64,000 nt of DNA, taken from contig NZ_JAJDOP010000001.1 of the NCBI RefSeq assembly GCF_020595095.1, positions 372,001 to 436,000 on the forward strand, written 5' to 3'. The notes under the pieces were generated by a model, which was not told where the DNA came from, made no database searches, and saw only the letters and a list, made by a program, of their open reading frames with translations. Source of the stretch: Microvirga rosea. Lineage in GTDB: Bacteria > Pseudomonadota > Alphaproteobacteria > Rhizobiales > Beijerinckiaceae. Positions 35,272-44,546 of the stretch are shown here, one piece after another. How positions within the stretch are numbered: the first letter of the stretch is position 1; every line of letters begins with the position of its first letter. Made by a program: the position numbers and the translations under genes.

Positions 35272-36060
35272 TCAGGGGCTTGCGATCATCCATGGATGAG
35301 GCGGCAGACCGGTGCCCGTGAGGGCAACGCCGAAAACCTCCGTCAGGCACGCGGGCGTCAGCACGGCATGGGGCTTCCCATGCGTAACGAGGCGACCGTT
35401 TTGAAGAAGAACGACCTCATCGGCGATCCCGGCGGCGAGCTGAAGATCGTGCAGCACCGCAACGACGGTCAGGCCTTCTCTGGCAAGGTCCTGCGCCTTC
35501 GCGAGCACCGCGAGCTGATGCTTCAGATCCAGGCTCGCGATCGGCTCGTCGAGGAACAGCACCTGCCGGGTTTCCACCGTCCGTCCCGCAGCAAGCTGCG
35601 CAAGCACGCGGGCGAACTGAACCCGCTGGCGCTCCCCTCCCGAGAGGGTCTGGTAATTGCGGCCGGCAAGATGGGCCACATCGGCATGTTCGAGGGCGGT
35701 GCGCGCAAGACGGTGCCGGTCGGCCCGCGACAAACCCCGCCCGAGGCCCTCGACACCGAGGCCGGCGACCTCGAAGGCCGTGAACGGAAAGGTCAGGTCC
35801 GACGCTTGCGGCATGACGGCCCGCTTATGGGCCAGCAGCCACGCAGGAATGCTTGCGAGCGTATCGCCGTTCAGGACGACCCGTCCCCGGGTCGGGGCGA
35901 GCTCGCCGCATAACATCCGCACCAGGGTCGACTTGCCGGCTCCGTTGGGGCCCAGAACGACCGTAAGGCTGCCTTCTCTTACGGCAAGATCGACGCCGTC
36001 GAGCAGGGTGCGCCCGCTTCTCGTGTAGGACAGGTCTCTTGCTTCCAGGATCACGCTCAC
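35272..36060 (-). CDS. hmuV: Heme ABC transporter ATP-binding protein
   Basis: 262 residues, GTG start. Walker A GPNGAGKS at 37-44, signature LSGGERQR, Walker B VLFLDEPIASLD, H-loop AVLHDLQLA. Iron-siderophore/heme type ATPase that energises HmuU in the inner membrane. Its GTG overlaps the hmuU stop (GTGA), so translation is coupled. Confidence 0.93.
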   Translation of the reverse strand: MSVILEARDLSYTRSGRTLLDGVDLAVREGSLTVVLGPNGAGKSTLVRMLCGELAPTRGRVVLNGDTLASIPAWLLAHKRAVMPQASDLTFPFTAFEVAGLGVEGLGRGLSRADRHRLARTALEHADVAHLAGRNYQTLSGGERQRVQFARVLAQLAAGRTVETRQVLFLDEPIASLDLKHQLAVLAKAQDLAREGLTVVAVLHDLQLAAGIADEVVLLQNGRLVTHGKPHAVLTPACLTEVFGVALTGTGLPPHPWMIASP

Positions 36061-37151
36061 AGGGCGATCCCTCCCTGACGACGCAGCAGGAGCCAGAGGA
36101 AGAAGGGTGCGCCGAGAGTTGCCGTCAGAATACCGATCGGCAGTTCCGCCGGCGCCGCGATCGTGCGCGCAACCGTATCGGCGGCAACGAGAAGCACAGC
36201 CCCGAGGAGTGCGGAGGCCGGAAGCAGCATCCGGTGGTCCGGTCCCGCGATGAGCCGGAGCATATGCGGCACCACGATGCCGACAAAGCCGATCATGCCC
36301 GCCGCGGCGACCGAGGCTCCGACCGTGATGGCGACGATCAGGATCGCCAGAGCCTTGACCCGCTGCACCGGGACACCGAGATGAAAAGCCTCGGCCTCGC
36401 CGAGCGCCAAGGCGTTCAGCCCACGGGCCAGAAACGGCATCGCGACGATGCTCGGCAGGATCAAGGGCAGGATCGCGATGATCTTCGTCCAGGTCGCGCC
36501 GCTCAAGGAGCCGAGGGACCAGAACGACAGATCGCGCAATTGCCGGTCGTCGCTGAGATATGAGAAGAGGCCCATGACGGCGCCGGACAATGCGCCGAAT
36601 GCGACGCCCGCCAGCAGCATGGTGGCGATTGAGGTTCGTCCGCCGCGCGTTGCCACGAGATAAAGGCCGAGCGTCGTCAGCAATCCACCCGCGAAGGCAC
36701 CGATGGGAAGCGCCCCGAAGGGAAGCGGCCCCATGAGCGGCGCAAGCAGCGCATCGCCGAGGGTGATCGTCGCAGCTGCCGCTACGGCAGCTCCGGCCGA
36801 AACCCCAACGAGTCCGGGATCCGCCAGCGGATTCCGGAACAACCCCTGCATGAGGGCACCCGACGAGGCAAGGCCCGCACCCACCAGCATCCCGAGCAGC
36901 AGGCGCGGCAATCTCACCTGCAGAACGATGAGCGTTTCACCGCCTCCGGTTCCTGTTTGTCCAACGAACATGTCCGCCAGAATCGAGAAGACCCGCGACG
37001 CCGGAACCCCCGTTGCGCCCAAACTCAGGGCCACGAGGCCGACGAGAAGGAGCAGGATCGCCAGACACGCGAATACCAGCCCGGGGCGTTCCCGCAATGA
37101 GCGCCGCTCTCCGGCACCGTCGGTCCCCGTTCTCATGGCGCCTGCCGTCAT
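36057..37151 (-). CDS. hmuU: Heme ABC transporter permease
   Basis: 364 residues from MTAGAMRTGTDG; its ATG overlaps the hmuT stop (ATGA), fixing the start. FecCD/BtuC-type permease with about ten membrane spans. Diagnostic motifs: RLPRLLLGMLVGAGLASSGA, FRNPLADPGLVGVSAGAAVA and GFVGIVVPHMLRLIAGPDHR near the C-terminus. Forms the membrane channel of the heme importer with HmuV and HmuT. Confidence 0.93.
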   Translation of the reverse strand: MTAGAMRTGTDGAGERRSLRERPGLVFACLAILLLLVGLVALSLGATGVPASRVFSILADMFVGQTGTGGGETLIVLQVRLPRLLLGMLVGAGLASSGALMQGLFRNPLADPGLVGVSAGAAVAAAATITLGDALLAPLMGPLPFGALPIGAFAGGLLTTLGLYLVATRGGRTSIATMLLAGVAFGALSGAVMGLFSYLSDDRQLRDLSFWSLGSLSGATWTKIIAILPLILPSIVAMPFLARGLNALALGEAEAFHLGVPVQRVKALAILIVAITVGASVAAAGMIGFVGIVVPHMLRLIAGPDHRMLLPASALLGAVLLVAADTVARTIAAPAELPIGILTATLGAPFFLWLLLRRQGGIAL

Positions 37152-38017
37152 GGCCGGGCGGGTCCGAGCTGGTCCGGATGGAGCGCGCGCATCAGATCGC
37201 GCGCGGCGTCCGGTGTGCGGGGTCCGAACCCGAGAAGATAGACGCCGTCCATGACCACCAGACGCCGCTGCGCCGCGGCCGGCGTCGCCGCGAAAGCGGG
37301 CAGGCCGAACGGGTTCGGCGCATTGCCGCCGGGTCCGTTCTGCATCATGACGATAGCCTCGGGGGCGGCGGCAATCAGTCCTTCGTCCGAAAGCGGCTTC
37401 CATCCGGTCAGGGAGGAGGCGACGTTGGACGCTCCCGCCAAGGACAGCATGGCGTCGGCGGTCGTGCCTTTTCCGCCAACCAGGGGGCGCCCGTTCTGGA
37501 GCGACAACACGAACAAGGTTCGGGTCGGCCGCTTGACGCGCGTCCTCTCCTCGGTCAGCCGTTCAAAGCCCTCGTTGATGGATTTCGCCAGAGCCACCCC
37601 GCGGTCTTCGGCATCGACCGCTTGTGCGATCACCTCGACCCGCCTGAGAATACCCGCCGGGCTCGGTTCGTCGGGAACGCGGATGATCGGAACGCCCGCC
37701 TGCTCAATCAGGCGCAGCGCATCGGGCGGGCCTGCTCCCTCGGCGGCGAGCACCAGGGTTGGGCTTAAGGACAGAACGCCTTCGGCACCGAGCGCCCGAA
37801 CGTAGCCCACATTGGCCTTCGTCTTCAGGGCGTCCGCCGGATATTGGCTCGTGGAGTCGACCCCCACGATCTGGGCCTCATGCTCGAGGCGATAGAGGAT
37901 TTCCGTCACGGCGCCGCCGATACTGACGATCCGGCGTGCGGGGGCAGCGCCGGCGCGCGATGCGCCCAGCAGCATCGTCGATGCGAAGAGGAATGTGCGG
38001 CGGGAGAGCGTCGTCAT
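37148..38017 (-). CDS. hmuT: Heme ABC transporter periplasmic binding protein
   Basis: 289 residues. A twin-arginine-like signal (SRRTFLFASTMLLGASRAGA) leads a class III helical-backbone binding protein: RIVSIGGAVTEILYRLEHEA, QIVGVDSTSQYPADAL and a C-terminal RTPDAARDLMRALHP helix. Delivers heme to HmuUV in the periplasm. It overlaps hmuU by ATGA and follows hemP by 12 bp. Confidence 0.93.
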   Translation of the reverse strand: MTTLSRRTFLFASTMLLGASRAGAAPARRIVSIGGAVTEILYRLEHEAQIVGVDSTSQYPADALKTKANVGYVRALGAEGVLSLSPTLVLAAEGAGPPDALRLIEQAGVPIIRVPDEPSPAGILRRVEVIAQAVDAEDRGVALAKSINEGFERLTEERTRVKRPTRTLFVLSLQNGRPLVGGKGTTADAMLSLAGASNVASSLTGWKPLSDEGLIAAAPEAIVMMQNGPGGNAPNPFGLPAFAATPAAAQRRLVVMDGVYLLGFGPRTPDAARDLMRALHPDQLGPARP

Positions 38018-38029
38018 CGGATGGAGGCC

Positions 38030-38194
38030 TTATTTGGTGAGGATCAGTTTACCGTTTGCCGTGACCCGCAGGCGGTATCGCTCGCCCCGGTGAAGCAGCA
38101 CGACCTCGCGTTCGCTGCCGATCAGGCTCGCGACCTCGATTTCCTTGGCTTCTCGTGTCCTGTCGCCCTTGGGTCGCGACGGCGGGTTCTGCAC
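38030..38194 (-). CDS. hemP: Hemin uptake protein HemP
   Basis: 54 residues, GTG start with GGAGAGAGCC upstream. The C-terminal half (IEVASLIGSEREVVLLHRGE, RYRLRVTANGKLILTK) is the canonical HemP/HmuP motif. In relatives HmuP activates transcription of the heme receptor gene together with Irr. First gene of the leftward hemP-hmuTUV operon and divergent from the receptor gene, as in other rhizobia. Confidence 0.93.
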   Translation of the reverse strand: MQNPPSRPKGDRTREAKEIEVASLIGSEREVVLLHRGERYRLRVTANGKLILTK

Positions 38195-38438
38195 GGCTCT
38201 CTCCAGTTTTGATGCGTTCTAAATTAAGTAACGTTTTAAGACTTTATGTATTCGCAGTTTAGAACAACGTAAAACTACGAACTCACGAGCGTCTATTGAC
38301 GGCGTTACTTGATTTGGATAACGAATGCAAACCTTCTCAGAGCACGAGAGAAGGCCGATAGCCAGCCAGCGTGAACCTGTTCTCCGCGAGCCAGCCAGTC
38401 ACCGAGAAAAACATCGTTAAAAGACTGGAATCGTCAGG
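38195..38438. promoter_or_regulatory. Divergent hemP / receptor control region
   Basis: AT-rich 244 bp between the two heme operons. It contains TTCTAAA (38,217-38,223) and TTTAGAA (38,258-38,264), the two half-site sequences of the Irr box as I recall it, though separated too far to form one site. The stretch TTTAGAACAACGTAAAA is a weak match to a whole site. Iron/heme control is expected from known systems; exact sites are inference. Confidence 0.45.
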
Positions 38439-40580
38439 ATGATTACCTTCCTGCGCGAAGGACTTCGCGCGTCCACATCCCATGGGGCTCTTCTTCTTCT
38501 CGCGCCGCTGGCCGGTGCGCCTTTGATGGGGGCTGCCCACGCGCAGACCGCTGCCGTGCCGAATGACGGCAACGCGGTGCTTCTCGATACGATCACGGTC
38601 ACCTCCGGTAAAACCGAGAACAAGGTGATCAACGATCTCGCCGGGTCGAGCGTCGTCACGCGGGAGCAGATCGATCTGTTTCAATCCTCGCGCATCTCGG
38701 ACGTGCTTCAGGGCGTCCCCGGTGTGACGGTTCTGGAAACCGGGACGGACCCGGGGCAGGCCATCAACATTCGCGGCCTCCAGGATTTCGGCCGCGTGAA
38801 CGTGCTCGTGGACGGCGCGCGCCAGGATTATCAGGTGAGCGGCCACGGCGCGAACGGCACCTTCTATCTCGATCCCGAACTGATCGGGCAGGTCGACGTG
38901 ACGCGCGGGCCGGTGTCCAACGTCTACGGCTCGGGCGCGATCGGCGGCGTGGTTTCCTTCCGCACACGGACCATCGACGACATTCTCAATCCCGATGAGA
39001 AATACGGCGCAACCCAAAAGTTCGGCTATGGCACGAACGGCGCGGGTATCCTGACGAACAGCATGGTCGGGGCGCGGATCGGAACGGCCGCGGACGTGTT
39101 CGGCCAGTTCCTTTATCGCAATACGGGCAATTACCGCGACGGCGACAACAACAAGATCCGGGATTCCGACTCCGAGCTGACCTCGGGGCTGTTCAAGTTC
39201 AACCTGTATCCGGCGGATGGGCACACGGTCAGCGGCTCTGCGCTGCTGCAGAACTACGATTTCACCAATAACGGCGACACGGGCGCCGGAACCCGGTTCA
39301 AGAACGACGTCACGGCGAACACGTTCACCCTCGGCTATCGCTTCAACCGGCCCGATATACCCTGGCTCGATCTGAGCCTGAAGGCCTACTACACCACCAC
39401 GGAAGACCGGAAGCGCGTCATCACGCCGACCTCGACCTACGGCGCCCTCGGGGTCCGGCCCGGCGCGCCGCTGAACTACAGCATGGATACGGCCGGGTTC
39501 GACTTCAACAACACGGCCCGGTTCGAGACGCATGGTCTCGCGCATGCGCTGACGGTCGGCGTCGACGGCGCGCAGGACATAGGCCGCACGCGCGACCGCG
39601 CAGGTGGTTATGGATCCGCTTTCACACCTTCGGGCGATCGCACGCTCATCGGCGCCTTCGTCCAGGACGAGGTGCGCTTCACGCCGTGGCTGCGTGCCAT
39701 CGGGGCCCTGCGGTTCGACAGCTACGAGCTAAGCAGCGTGCGCACCAGCTCGGACGGTTCGCGTGTCTCGCCGAAGCTCACGATCGGCGTCGAGCCGATC
39801 AAAGGGATCGAATTCTACGGGACATACGCGGAAGGCTACCGCGCGCCGTCCATTACGGAAACCCTGATCCAGGGCTCCCATCCGTTCCCGATCTTCAACA
39901 TCCTGCCGAATCCCAATCTTCGTCCCGAAGTGGCCCACAATCTCGAGGGCGGGGTCAATATCCAATACGACAGCGTCCTGACGGCCGGCGACCGTTTCCG
40001 CGCCAAGGCATCGGTCTTCCGCAACGAGATCGACGACTACATCGACACGGTCGCGGTCGGGCCCGTCTACAATGTCCCGGTCGTTCCCGGCATGCCGGCG
40101 AGCGTCTGCCGGTTCGTGCCCCGGCTGTGCCTCATCGGCATTCAGGACCAGCAGTACCAGAACATCGCCGAGGCCCGCCTTCAGGGTGCGGAACTGGAAG
40201 CCGCCTATGATTGGGGCCAGGGATTCGTCACTGTGGCGGGCACCATCGTGAACGGCAGGAACGAGATCACGAACGCCCCGCTCAACTCGGTGGCGCCCAA
40301 CCGCTTCAGCACCACGATCGGTTTCCGGTTCCTGGATGACAAGCTCACGGTCGGAACCCGGTTGACCTTCGTGGACGACACCAAACGAACCGTCACCAAC
40401 CCGGAGAAGGGATACGGTCTCGTCGATCTGTTCGCGTCCTATCGCTACAACGAGAACATCAGCGGCGACGTGACCATCCAGAACGTCTTCGACCGGCAGT
40501 ACACTCAATATCAGAACAGCAATCCAAGTCCCGGCCTTACGGCCAAATTCGGCCTGACGGTGAAATTTGCCAGCCGCTGA
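38439..40580 (+). CDS. hmuR: TonB-dependent heme/hemoglobin receptor
   Basis: 713 residues. Long signal peptide (cleavage near AAHAQTAA), TonB-box-like LLDTITVTS, plug domain about 55-165 (SRISDVLQGVPGVTVLETGT, INIRGLQDFGRVNVLVDGAR, VYGSGAIGGVVSFRT) and a 22-strand barrel ending in FGLTVKFASR with C-terminal aromatic-type strand. The NPNLRPEVAHNLEGG region and motif series match the TonB-hemoglobin/transferrin/lactoferrin receptor family. Imports heme across the outer membrane. ATG has only a weak ribosome site. Confidence 0.9.
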   Translation: MITFLREGLRASTSHGALLLLAPLAGAPLMGAAHAQTAAVPNDGNAVLLDTITVTSGKTENKVINDLAGSSVVTREQIDLFQSSRISDVLQGVPGVTVLETGTDPGQAINIRGLQDFGRVNVLVDGARQDYQVSGHGANGTFYLDPELIGQVDVTRGPVSNVYGSGAIGGVVSFRTRTIDDILNPDEKYGATQKFGYGTNGAGILTNSMVGARIGTAADVFGQFLYRNTGNYRDGDNNKIRDSDSELTSGLFKFNLYPADGHTVSGSALLQNYDFTNNGDTGAGTRFKNDVTANTFTLGYRFNRPDIPWLDLSLKAYYTTTEDRKRVITPTSTYGALGVRPGAPLNYSMDTAGFDFNNTARFETHGLAHALTVGVDGAQDIGRTRDRAGGYGSAFTPSGDRTLIGAFVQDEVRFTPWLRAIGALRFDSYELSSVRTSSDGSRVSPKLTIGVEPIKGIEFYGTYAEGYRAPSITETLIQGSHPFPIFNILPNPNLRPEVAHNLEGGVNIQYDSVLTAGDRFRAKASVFRNEIDDYIDTVAVGPVYNVPVVPGMPASVCRFVPRLCLIGIQDQQYQNIAEARLQGAELEAAYDWGQGFVTVAGTIVNGRNEITNAPLNSVAPNRFSTTIGFRFLDDKLTVGTRLTFVDDTKRTVTNPEKGYGLVDLFASYRYNENISGDVTIQNVFDRQYTQYQNSNPSPGLTAKFGLTVKFASR

Positions 40581-40754
40581 GCCGAGAGACGCCAGAACAT
40601 CGCGCCTCGGTGCCGAACCGGCGCGCGGTGAAAACACGAGAAAAAAACCGGACAGCGCAGGACATGGGCTTCCGGCATCCCATATCCAGATTTGGAATGC
40701 GGCGCCCGCGCCACATCCTCGCCGAGCTTTGACATCCGACAGAAGGAAATCGCC

Positions 40755-41093
40755 ATGTTTATCGCCATGAACCGCTTCAAGGTCCTCAAGGATGCGGCGG
40801 ACGCTTTTGAGCAGCGCTGGCTCTCGCGGGAAAGCTATCTCCACGAACTCGAAGGCTTTCTGGAATTCCACATGCTGCGTGGTCCGGAGCGCGAGGACCA
40901 TATCCTCTATTCCTCCCATACGCTGTGGGCATCGAAAGCCAATTTCGAGGCCTGGACACGCTCGGAGCAGTTTCGCTCGTCACATACCCGCGCCAGCACC
41001 GGCGACAACAAGCCCATGACCCTCGGCCATCCCGAATTCGAAGGTTTCGAGGTCATTCAAACCATCGGTCCCGCTCTCAAGGCGGCGGAATGA
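40755..41093 (+). CDS. hmuQ: IsdG-type heme-degrading monooxygenase
   Basis: 112 residues from MFIAMNRFKV, with AGAAGGAAATCGCC upstream. Antibiotic-biosynthesis-monooxygenase (ABM) fold. The catalytic triad known from IsdG is present at near-identical positions: Asn6, Trp67 and His77. Releases iron from heme in the cytoplasm; rhizobial homologues are HmuQ/HmuD. Stop overlaps the next start (ATGA), coupling it to HutX. Confidence 0.9.
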   Translation: MFIAMNRFKVLKDAADAFEQRWLSRESYLHELEGFLEFHMLRGPEREDHILYSSHTLWASKANFEAWTRSEQFRSSHTRASTGDNKPMTLGHPEFEGFEVIQTIGPALKAAE

Positions 41094-41608
41094 CGATGAC
41101 GGTCGGTTCCGCCGAAGACCTGATCCGGCAGGATCTCGCCGCAAAGCCTGACGGCGTTCTCGAATCCGTCGCGGATGCCCACGGGGTTCCGTTGCAGATC
41201 GTGCTGGATTGCCTCCCGGAAGGCGCAGCCGTGCCGGTTCCGGGAACCCTGTTCGAGGAGATCTGGCGAGATCTCACCGGATGGGGCGAAATTACCTTCA
41301 TCGTGCATACGCGCGACGGCGTCTTCGAATGCAAGGGCCGCGTGCCGCCGGGAACCTTCGGACGCGGGAGCTTCAATATTCATGGCGACAGCCCGATCGG
41401 CGGGCATTTGCGTGCGGACCGTTGCCGCTTCATTTATTTCGTCGACAGGCCGTTCTTCGGAAAGCGTTCCTGCTCCGTGCAGTTCGTCAATGAGGATGGG
41501 GGCGTCATGTTCAAGATTTTCGTCGGACGCAATGAGGATCGGAGCCTGAAGACAGATCAGTTGGAACGCTTCGAGGCGCTTCGTGCAAAACACGGCGGGC
41601 GGTCTTGA
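41090..41608 (+). CDS. hutX: Cytosolic heme-handling protein HutX
   Basis: 172 residues. LDCLPEGAAVPVPGTLFEEI, NIHGDSPIGGHLRADRCRFI and YFVDRPFFGKRSCSVQFVNE are hallmark HutX/HuvX motifs. The family binds heme in the cytoplasm and hands it to degrading enzymes. Here it replaces the HmuS-type protein of other loci. ATGA overlap with hmuQ; hugZ follows after 31 bp. Confidence 0.88.
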   Translation: MTMTVGSAEDLIRQDLAAKPDGVLESVADAHGVPLQIVLDCLPEGAAVPVPGTLFEEIWRDLTGWGEITFIVHTRDGVFECKGRVPPGTFGRGSFNIHGDSPIGGHLRADRCRFIYFVDRPFFGKRSCSVQFVNEDGGVMFKIFVGRNEDRSLKTDQLERFEALRAKHGGRS

Positions 41609-41639
41609 AAGCCGGTCGGGATTGAGGGATGAGAGCACC

Positions 41640-42395
41640 ATGACGAAAGACCCGATGCTGCCGGTTGATGACGAGGCTCGCCTGTTGGCGAAGCGGCTGA
41701 TGCGCACGGCCCGGTCCGGCGCGCTGGCAACGTATGACGGCGCGGCCGGACTACCTTTTGCCAGCCTCGTGCAGGTCGGAACCGATCTTGACGGGTCGCC
41801 GCTCATCCTGACATCGGAGCTTTCGGCCCACACCCGCCTGCTCGCCGCCGACCCGCGCTGTTCGGTTCTTTTATCGGCCATCGGCAAGGGCGATCCTCTG
41901 GCCCATCCACGCCTGACCCTCCTGGCCGAGGCCGAAAGACTGGAGCGCGATGCCCCCCGGACGCAACACATCCGGCGGCGCTATCTCGCGCAGCACCCCA
42001 AGGCCGCGCTTTACGTGGATTTTCCGGATTTCTCGTTCTGGCGGCTCAATCTGACCTGGGGGAGCCTCAACGGCGGCTTCGGCCGGGCTTATCGGCTGGA
42101 ACGGACCGATCTTCTGGCCGACCTGTCCGCTTTTCCTGATTTCTACGAGGGTGAAGCCGGAGCCGTCGAGCACATGAACACGGACCATCGCGAGGCTGTG
42201 GGCCTTTATGCGACGAAACTCCTGGGAGCGCAGGAGGGAGCATGGCGGCTTGTCGGAATCGATCCGGAAGGGCTTCAGCTGGCGCTCGGCGATGAAATCC
42301 TTCGCCTCACGTTTCCAAAGGCCCTCGAGAATGTCGGCGACCTACGCCGGATGCTCGTGGACCTGGCGCAACAGGCCCGGGGTACATCGGCGTGA
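41640..42395 (+). CDS. hugZ: HugZ-family heme oxygenase-like protein
   Basis: 251 residues. Split-barrel pyridoxamine-phosphate-oxidase fold (LMRTARSGALATYDGAAGLP onward, about 20-160) plus the C-terminal heme-binding segment (GAVEHMNTDHREAVGLYATK, about 175-200). Heme degradation or binding is the family role. Final gene of the rightward operon; a perfect inverted repeat follows. Confidence 0.88.
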   Translation: MTKDPMLPVDDEARLLAKRLMRTARSGALATYDGAAGLPFASLVQVGTDLDGSPLILTSELSAHTRLLAADPRCSVLLSAIGKGDPLAHPRLTLLAEAERLERDAPRTQHIRRRYLAQHPKAALYVDFPDFSFWRLNLTWGSLNGGFGRAYRLERTDLLADLSAFPDFYEGEAGAVEHMNTDHREAVGLYATKLLGAQEGAWRLVGIDPEGLQLALGDEILRLTFPKALENVGDLRRMLVDLAQQARGTSA

Positions 42396-42409
42396 GGTCA
42401 CTTAAGGAA

Positions 42410-42435
42410 AAGGGGCGTTCGGTCGAACGCCCCTT
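42410..42435. terminator. Inverted repeat between convergent genes
   Basis: Perfect 12-bp arms AAGGGGCGTTCG / CGAACGCCCCTT around GT. Placed between hugZ and a leftward gene, it could terminate both, although T tracts are short. Confidence 0.6.
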
Positions 42436-42441
42436 CGCCCA

Positions 42442-42756
42442 TCAATAATCGTAATAATAATCTTCCTGGTAATAGCGGCGCGGCGGCTCGTAAGCAGGCC
42501 TGCGATAGGCAGGCTGCGTTGCGGCGCTCAGAGCGCCACCGATAATCGCGCCCGTCACGCCCGCGGCGATGGCGGCGTTGTTGGAGCGGCGGTAATAGCG
42601 TGGCGCATAGTAGCCCCGCGGAGCGCCGTAGGCATAACCGCCGTGATGTTTGTAATGTCCGTAGGCATGGCCGCGTCCGGGGCGGGCCTCGGCCGATCCG
42701 GCGAAAGTCGATGCGGCTATCACCACAGTACTCAACGCAACAAGAAGCGTCTTCAT
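42442..42756 (-). CDS. Secreted Gly/Tyr/His-rich protein with glycine zipper
   Basis: 104 residues from MKTLLVALSTVVIAASTFAG; AAGGAGACACGAC supports the start. Signal peptide, then a His/Gly/Tyr-rich region (GHAYGHYKHHGGYAYGAPRG), a glycine-zipper-like stretch (AAIAAGVTGAIIGGALSAAT) that could insert in membrane, and a Tyr/Asp-rich tail. Resembles small envelope proteins widespread in Hyphomicrobiales. Function unknown. Confidence 0.65.
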   Translation of the reverse strand: MKTLLVALSTVVIAASTFAGSAEARPGRGHAYGHYKHHGGYAYGAPRGYYAPRYYRRSNNAAIAAGVTGAIIGGALSAATQPAYRRPAYEPPRRYYQEDYYYDY

Positions 42757-42926
42757 GTCGTGTCTCCTTCGGGTCTCTCGTCTTAAAGAAAGATCATCGC
42801 CGCACAACGTTCCCTCATCAGGGAATCATCTTGCCGATTCCGGCCTTTGACTTCGCTTGATGCGGCAACGGAAAACGGCTGCGAAGAGATGCTTCGCAGC
42901 CGCTGGAACCAAAAGAGGCAGAGGCC

Positions 42927-43604
42927 TTAACCCTGGCGCTCGATCACCGTCACGATCTTGCGGGTCTTGGGTTCGACGATCACGATCTGGTCGCGGATGA
43001 CCACGTAGCGGCATTCGGGCAAGCCATGAAGGATACGCACCACGTCGCTCGGGCAGGTATGAAGCGTAGTGACCGTCGTGGGGACGACGGAGCCGACGCT
43101 GACCGTGAAATTCACGTTGTTGAGAGGCTCCACGCGAACGGACCTGAAGGCATGGCTGATTTCCGTGCGCTGCTCCGTGGACACCGAGACGCTGGTTGTC
43201 GTGCTGCCTGTCGCGTTCGGAGCATCTCGGGTCTGCGTCGCGGCCGTACCCGACGTCGGGGCGTTGTTCGGCGCGCCGGTGGAAGCGTTGCCTGTCGGGG
43301 ATGGGGCGCTGGTGTTCGTGCCTGATCCTGTATTGCTGGCCGCGCCGCCGGTTCCCGTTGCGGGATTCGCGGTGCCGCTCGATGTTCCGTCAGAAGGCCT
43401 CAAGGTCGTGCCGCTCCCGCCGGATGCGTCGCCGGACATTCCTCCGGAAGCTGCGCCGGGGGAACCGCTGGAAACACCCCCTGAAGTTCCTCCTGTCGTA
43501 CCGCCCGACGCGCCTCCCGAGCTTCCTCCGCTCGTCTGGGCAATTGCCGCAACGCTCAAGGATAAGACTGCCGCGGCGACCGTTGTGAGAAGGGTGATGC
43601 GCAT
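42927..43604 (-). CDS. DUF1236 protein with long Gly/Ser/Thr linker
   Basis: 225 residues. Signal peptide (about 1-22), a low-complexity Gly-Ser-Thr-Ala linker to about residue 140, then a DUF1236 domain (ISHAFRSVRVEPLNNVNFTV, SVGSVVPTTVTTLHTCPSDV, CRYVVIRDQIVIVEPKTRKI). Extracytoplasmic; linker suggests a tethered or surface-exposed module. Function unknown. Confidence 0.85.
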   Translation of the reverse strand: MRITLLTTVAAAVLSLSVAAIAQTSGGSSGGASGGTTGGTSGGVSSGSPGAASGGMSGDASGGSGTTLRPSDGTSSGTANPATGTGGAASNTGSGTNTSAPSPTGNASTGAPNNAPTSGTAATQTRDAPNATGSTTTSVSVSTEQRTEISHAFRSVRVEPLNNVNFTVSVGSVVPTTVTTLHTCPSDVVRILHGLPECRYVVIRDQIVIVEPKTRKIVTVIERQG

Positions 43605-43806
43605 GACTTCGTCTCCCTAACGTGACGCGATAAGGAACGTCAGGTCGTTTTAACGACGATCCAGGGGCCCCGTTCCATTCCCTGGCGGAATAGGCGCGCG
43701 CTTCGCCGAGCGGCTTGCCGGGGGCCGGCCAGGAGGTTGCGCGTTGATGCCGCCGGGGGAAAAGGCTAGAGGCTCACGTCCGCCTTTTTTCAAACCGAGA
43801 TCCTTC

Positions 43807-44421
43807 ATGACCACGCGCTTCCACCGCGGCGATCTGCCCGCCGATTACCGGCCCGGCCCGGCCATTGCGATCGATACCGAGACGCTCGGCCTCAATCCCC
43901 ATCGGGACCGGCTCTGCGTCGTGCAGATCTCGACCGGCGACGGCAGCGCCGACGTCGTGCAGATTCTGAAGGATGCCCCCGCCCCGAAGAACCTGATCCG
44001 CGTCCTGGGCGACGAGAGCGTCCTCAAGATCTTCCATTACGCCCGGTTTGATCTCGCGGTGCTGTTTCATGCCTTCGGGGTGATGCCCCGCCCGGTCTAT
44101 TGCACCAAGATCGCGTCCCGGCTCGTGCGCACCTATACGGATCGCCACGGCCTGAAGGACCTGTCACGGGAGTTGCTGGGGGTCGAGCTGTCCAAGCAGC
44201 AGCAATCGTCCGACTGGGGGGCCGATACGCTGACCCAGGCCCAGCTCGACTATGCGGCTTCGGACGTTCTGCATCTCCACGCCCTCAAGGAGAAGCTCGA
44301 CGGGATGCTGGAACGGGAAAACCGCCTCGGAATCGCCCATCAGTGCTTCTCGTTCCTGCCCACCCGGGCTCAGCTCGATCTTCTCGGCTGGCCGGAGACG
44401 GACATTTTCGCGCATAGTTGA
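43807..44421 (+). CDS. Ribonuclease D-type 3'-5' exonuclease
   Basis: 204 residues. DEDD exonuclease motifs: Exo I AIDTETLGL, Exo II FHYARFDLAVL, Exo III LDYAASDVLHLHAL (Tyr, so DEDDy). It lacks the C-terminal HRDC domains of full RNase D, so it is a short single-domain version typical of alphaproteobacteria. Processes or degrades RNA 3' ends with metal catalysis. Directly upstream of the lpt operon. Confidence 0.9.
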   Translation: MTTRFHRGDLPADYRPGPAIAIDTETLGLNPHRDRLCVVQISTGDGSADVVQILKDAPAPKNLIRVLGDESVLKIFHYARFDLAVLFHAFGVMPRPVYCTKIASRLVRTYTDRHGLKDLSRELLGVELSKQQQSSDWGADTLTQAQLDYAASDVLHLHALKEKLDGMLERENRLGIAHQCFSFLPTRAQLDLLGWPETDIFAHS

Positions 44422-44546
44422 CGGGCCCTTAAACTTTTGAGGATATAACCTCATATCCCGTCATAACTTCGCCACGGCCATCGGCCATGGCGCATCGCCT
44501 CATTGGCGGAAAGAGGATCTCAGGGGTGGCCGGAGCAAAGGGAATC

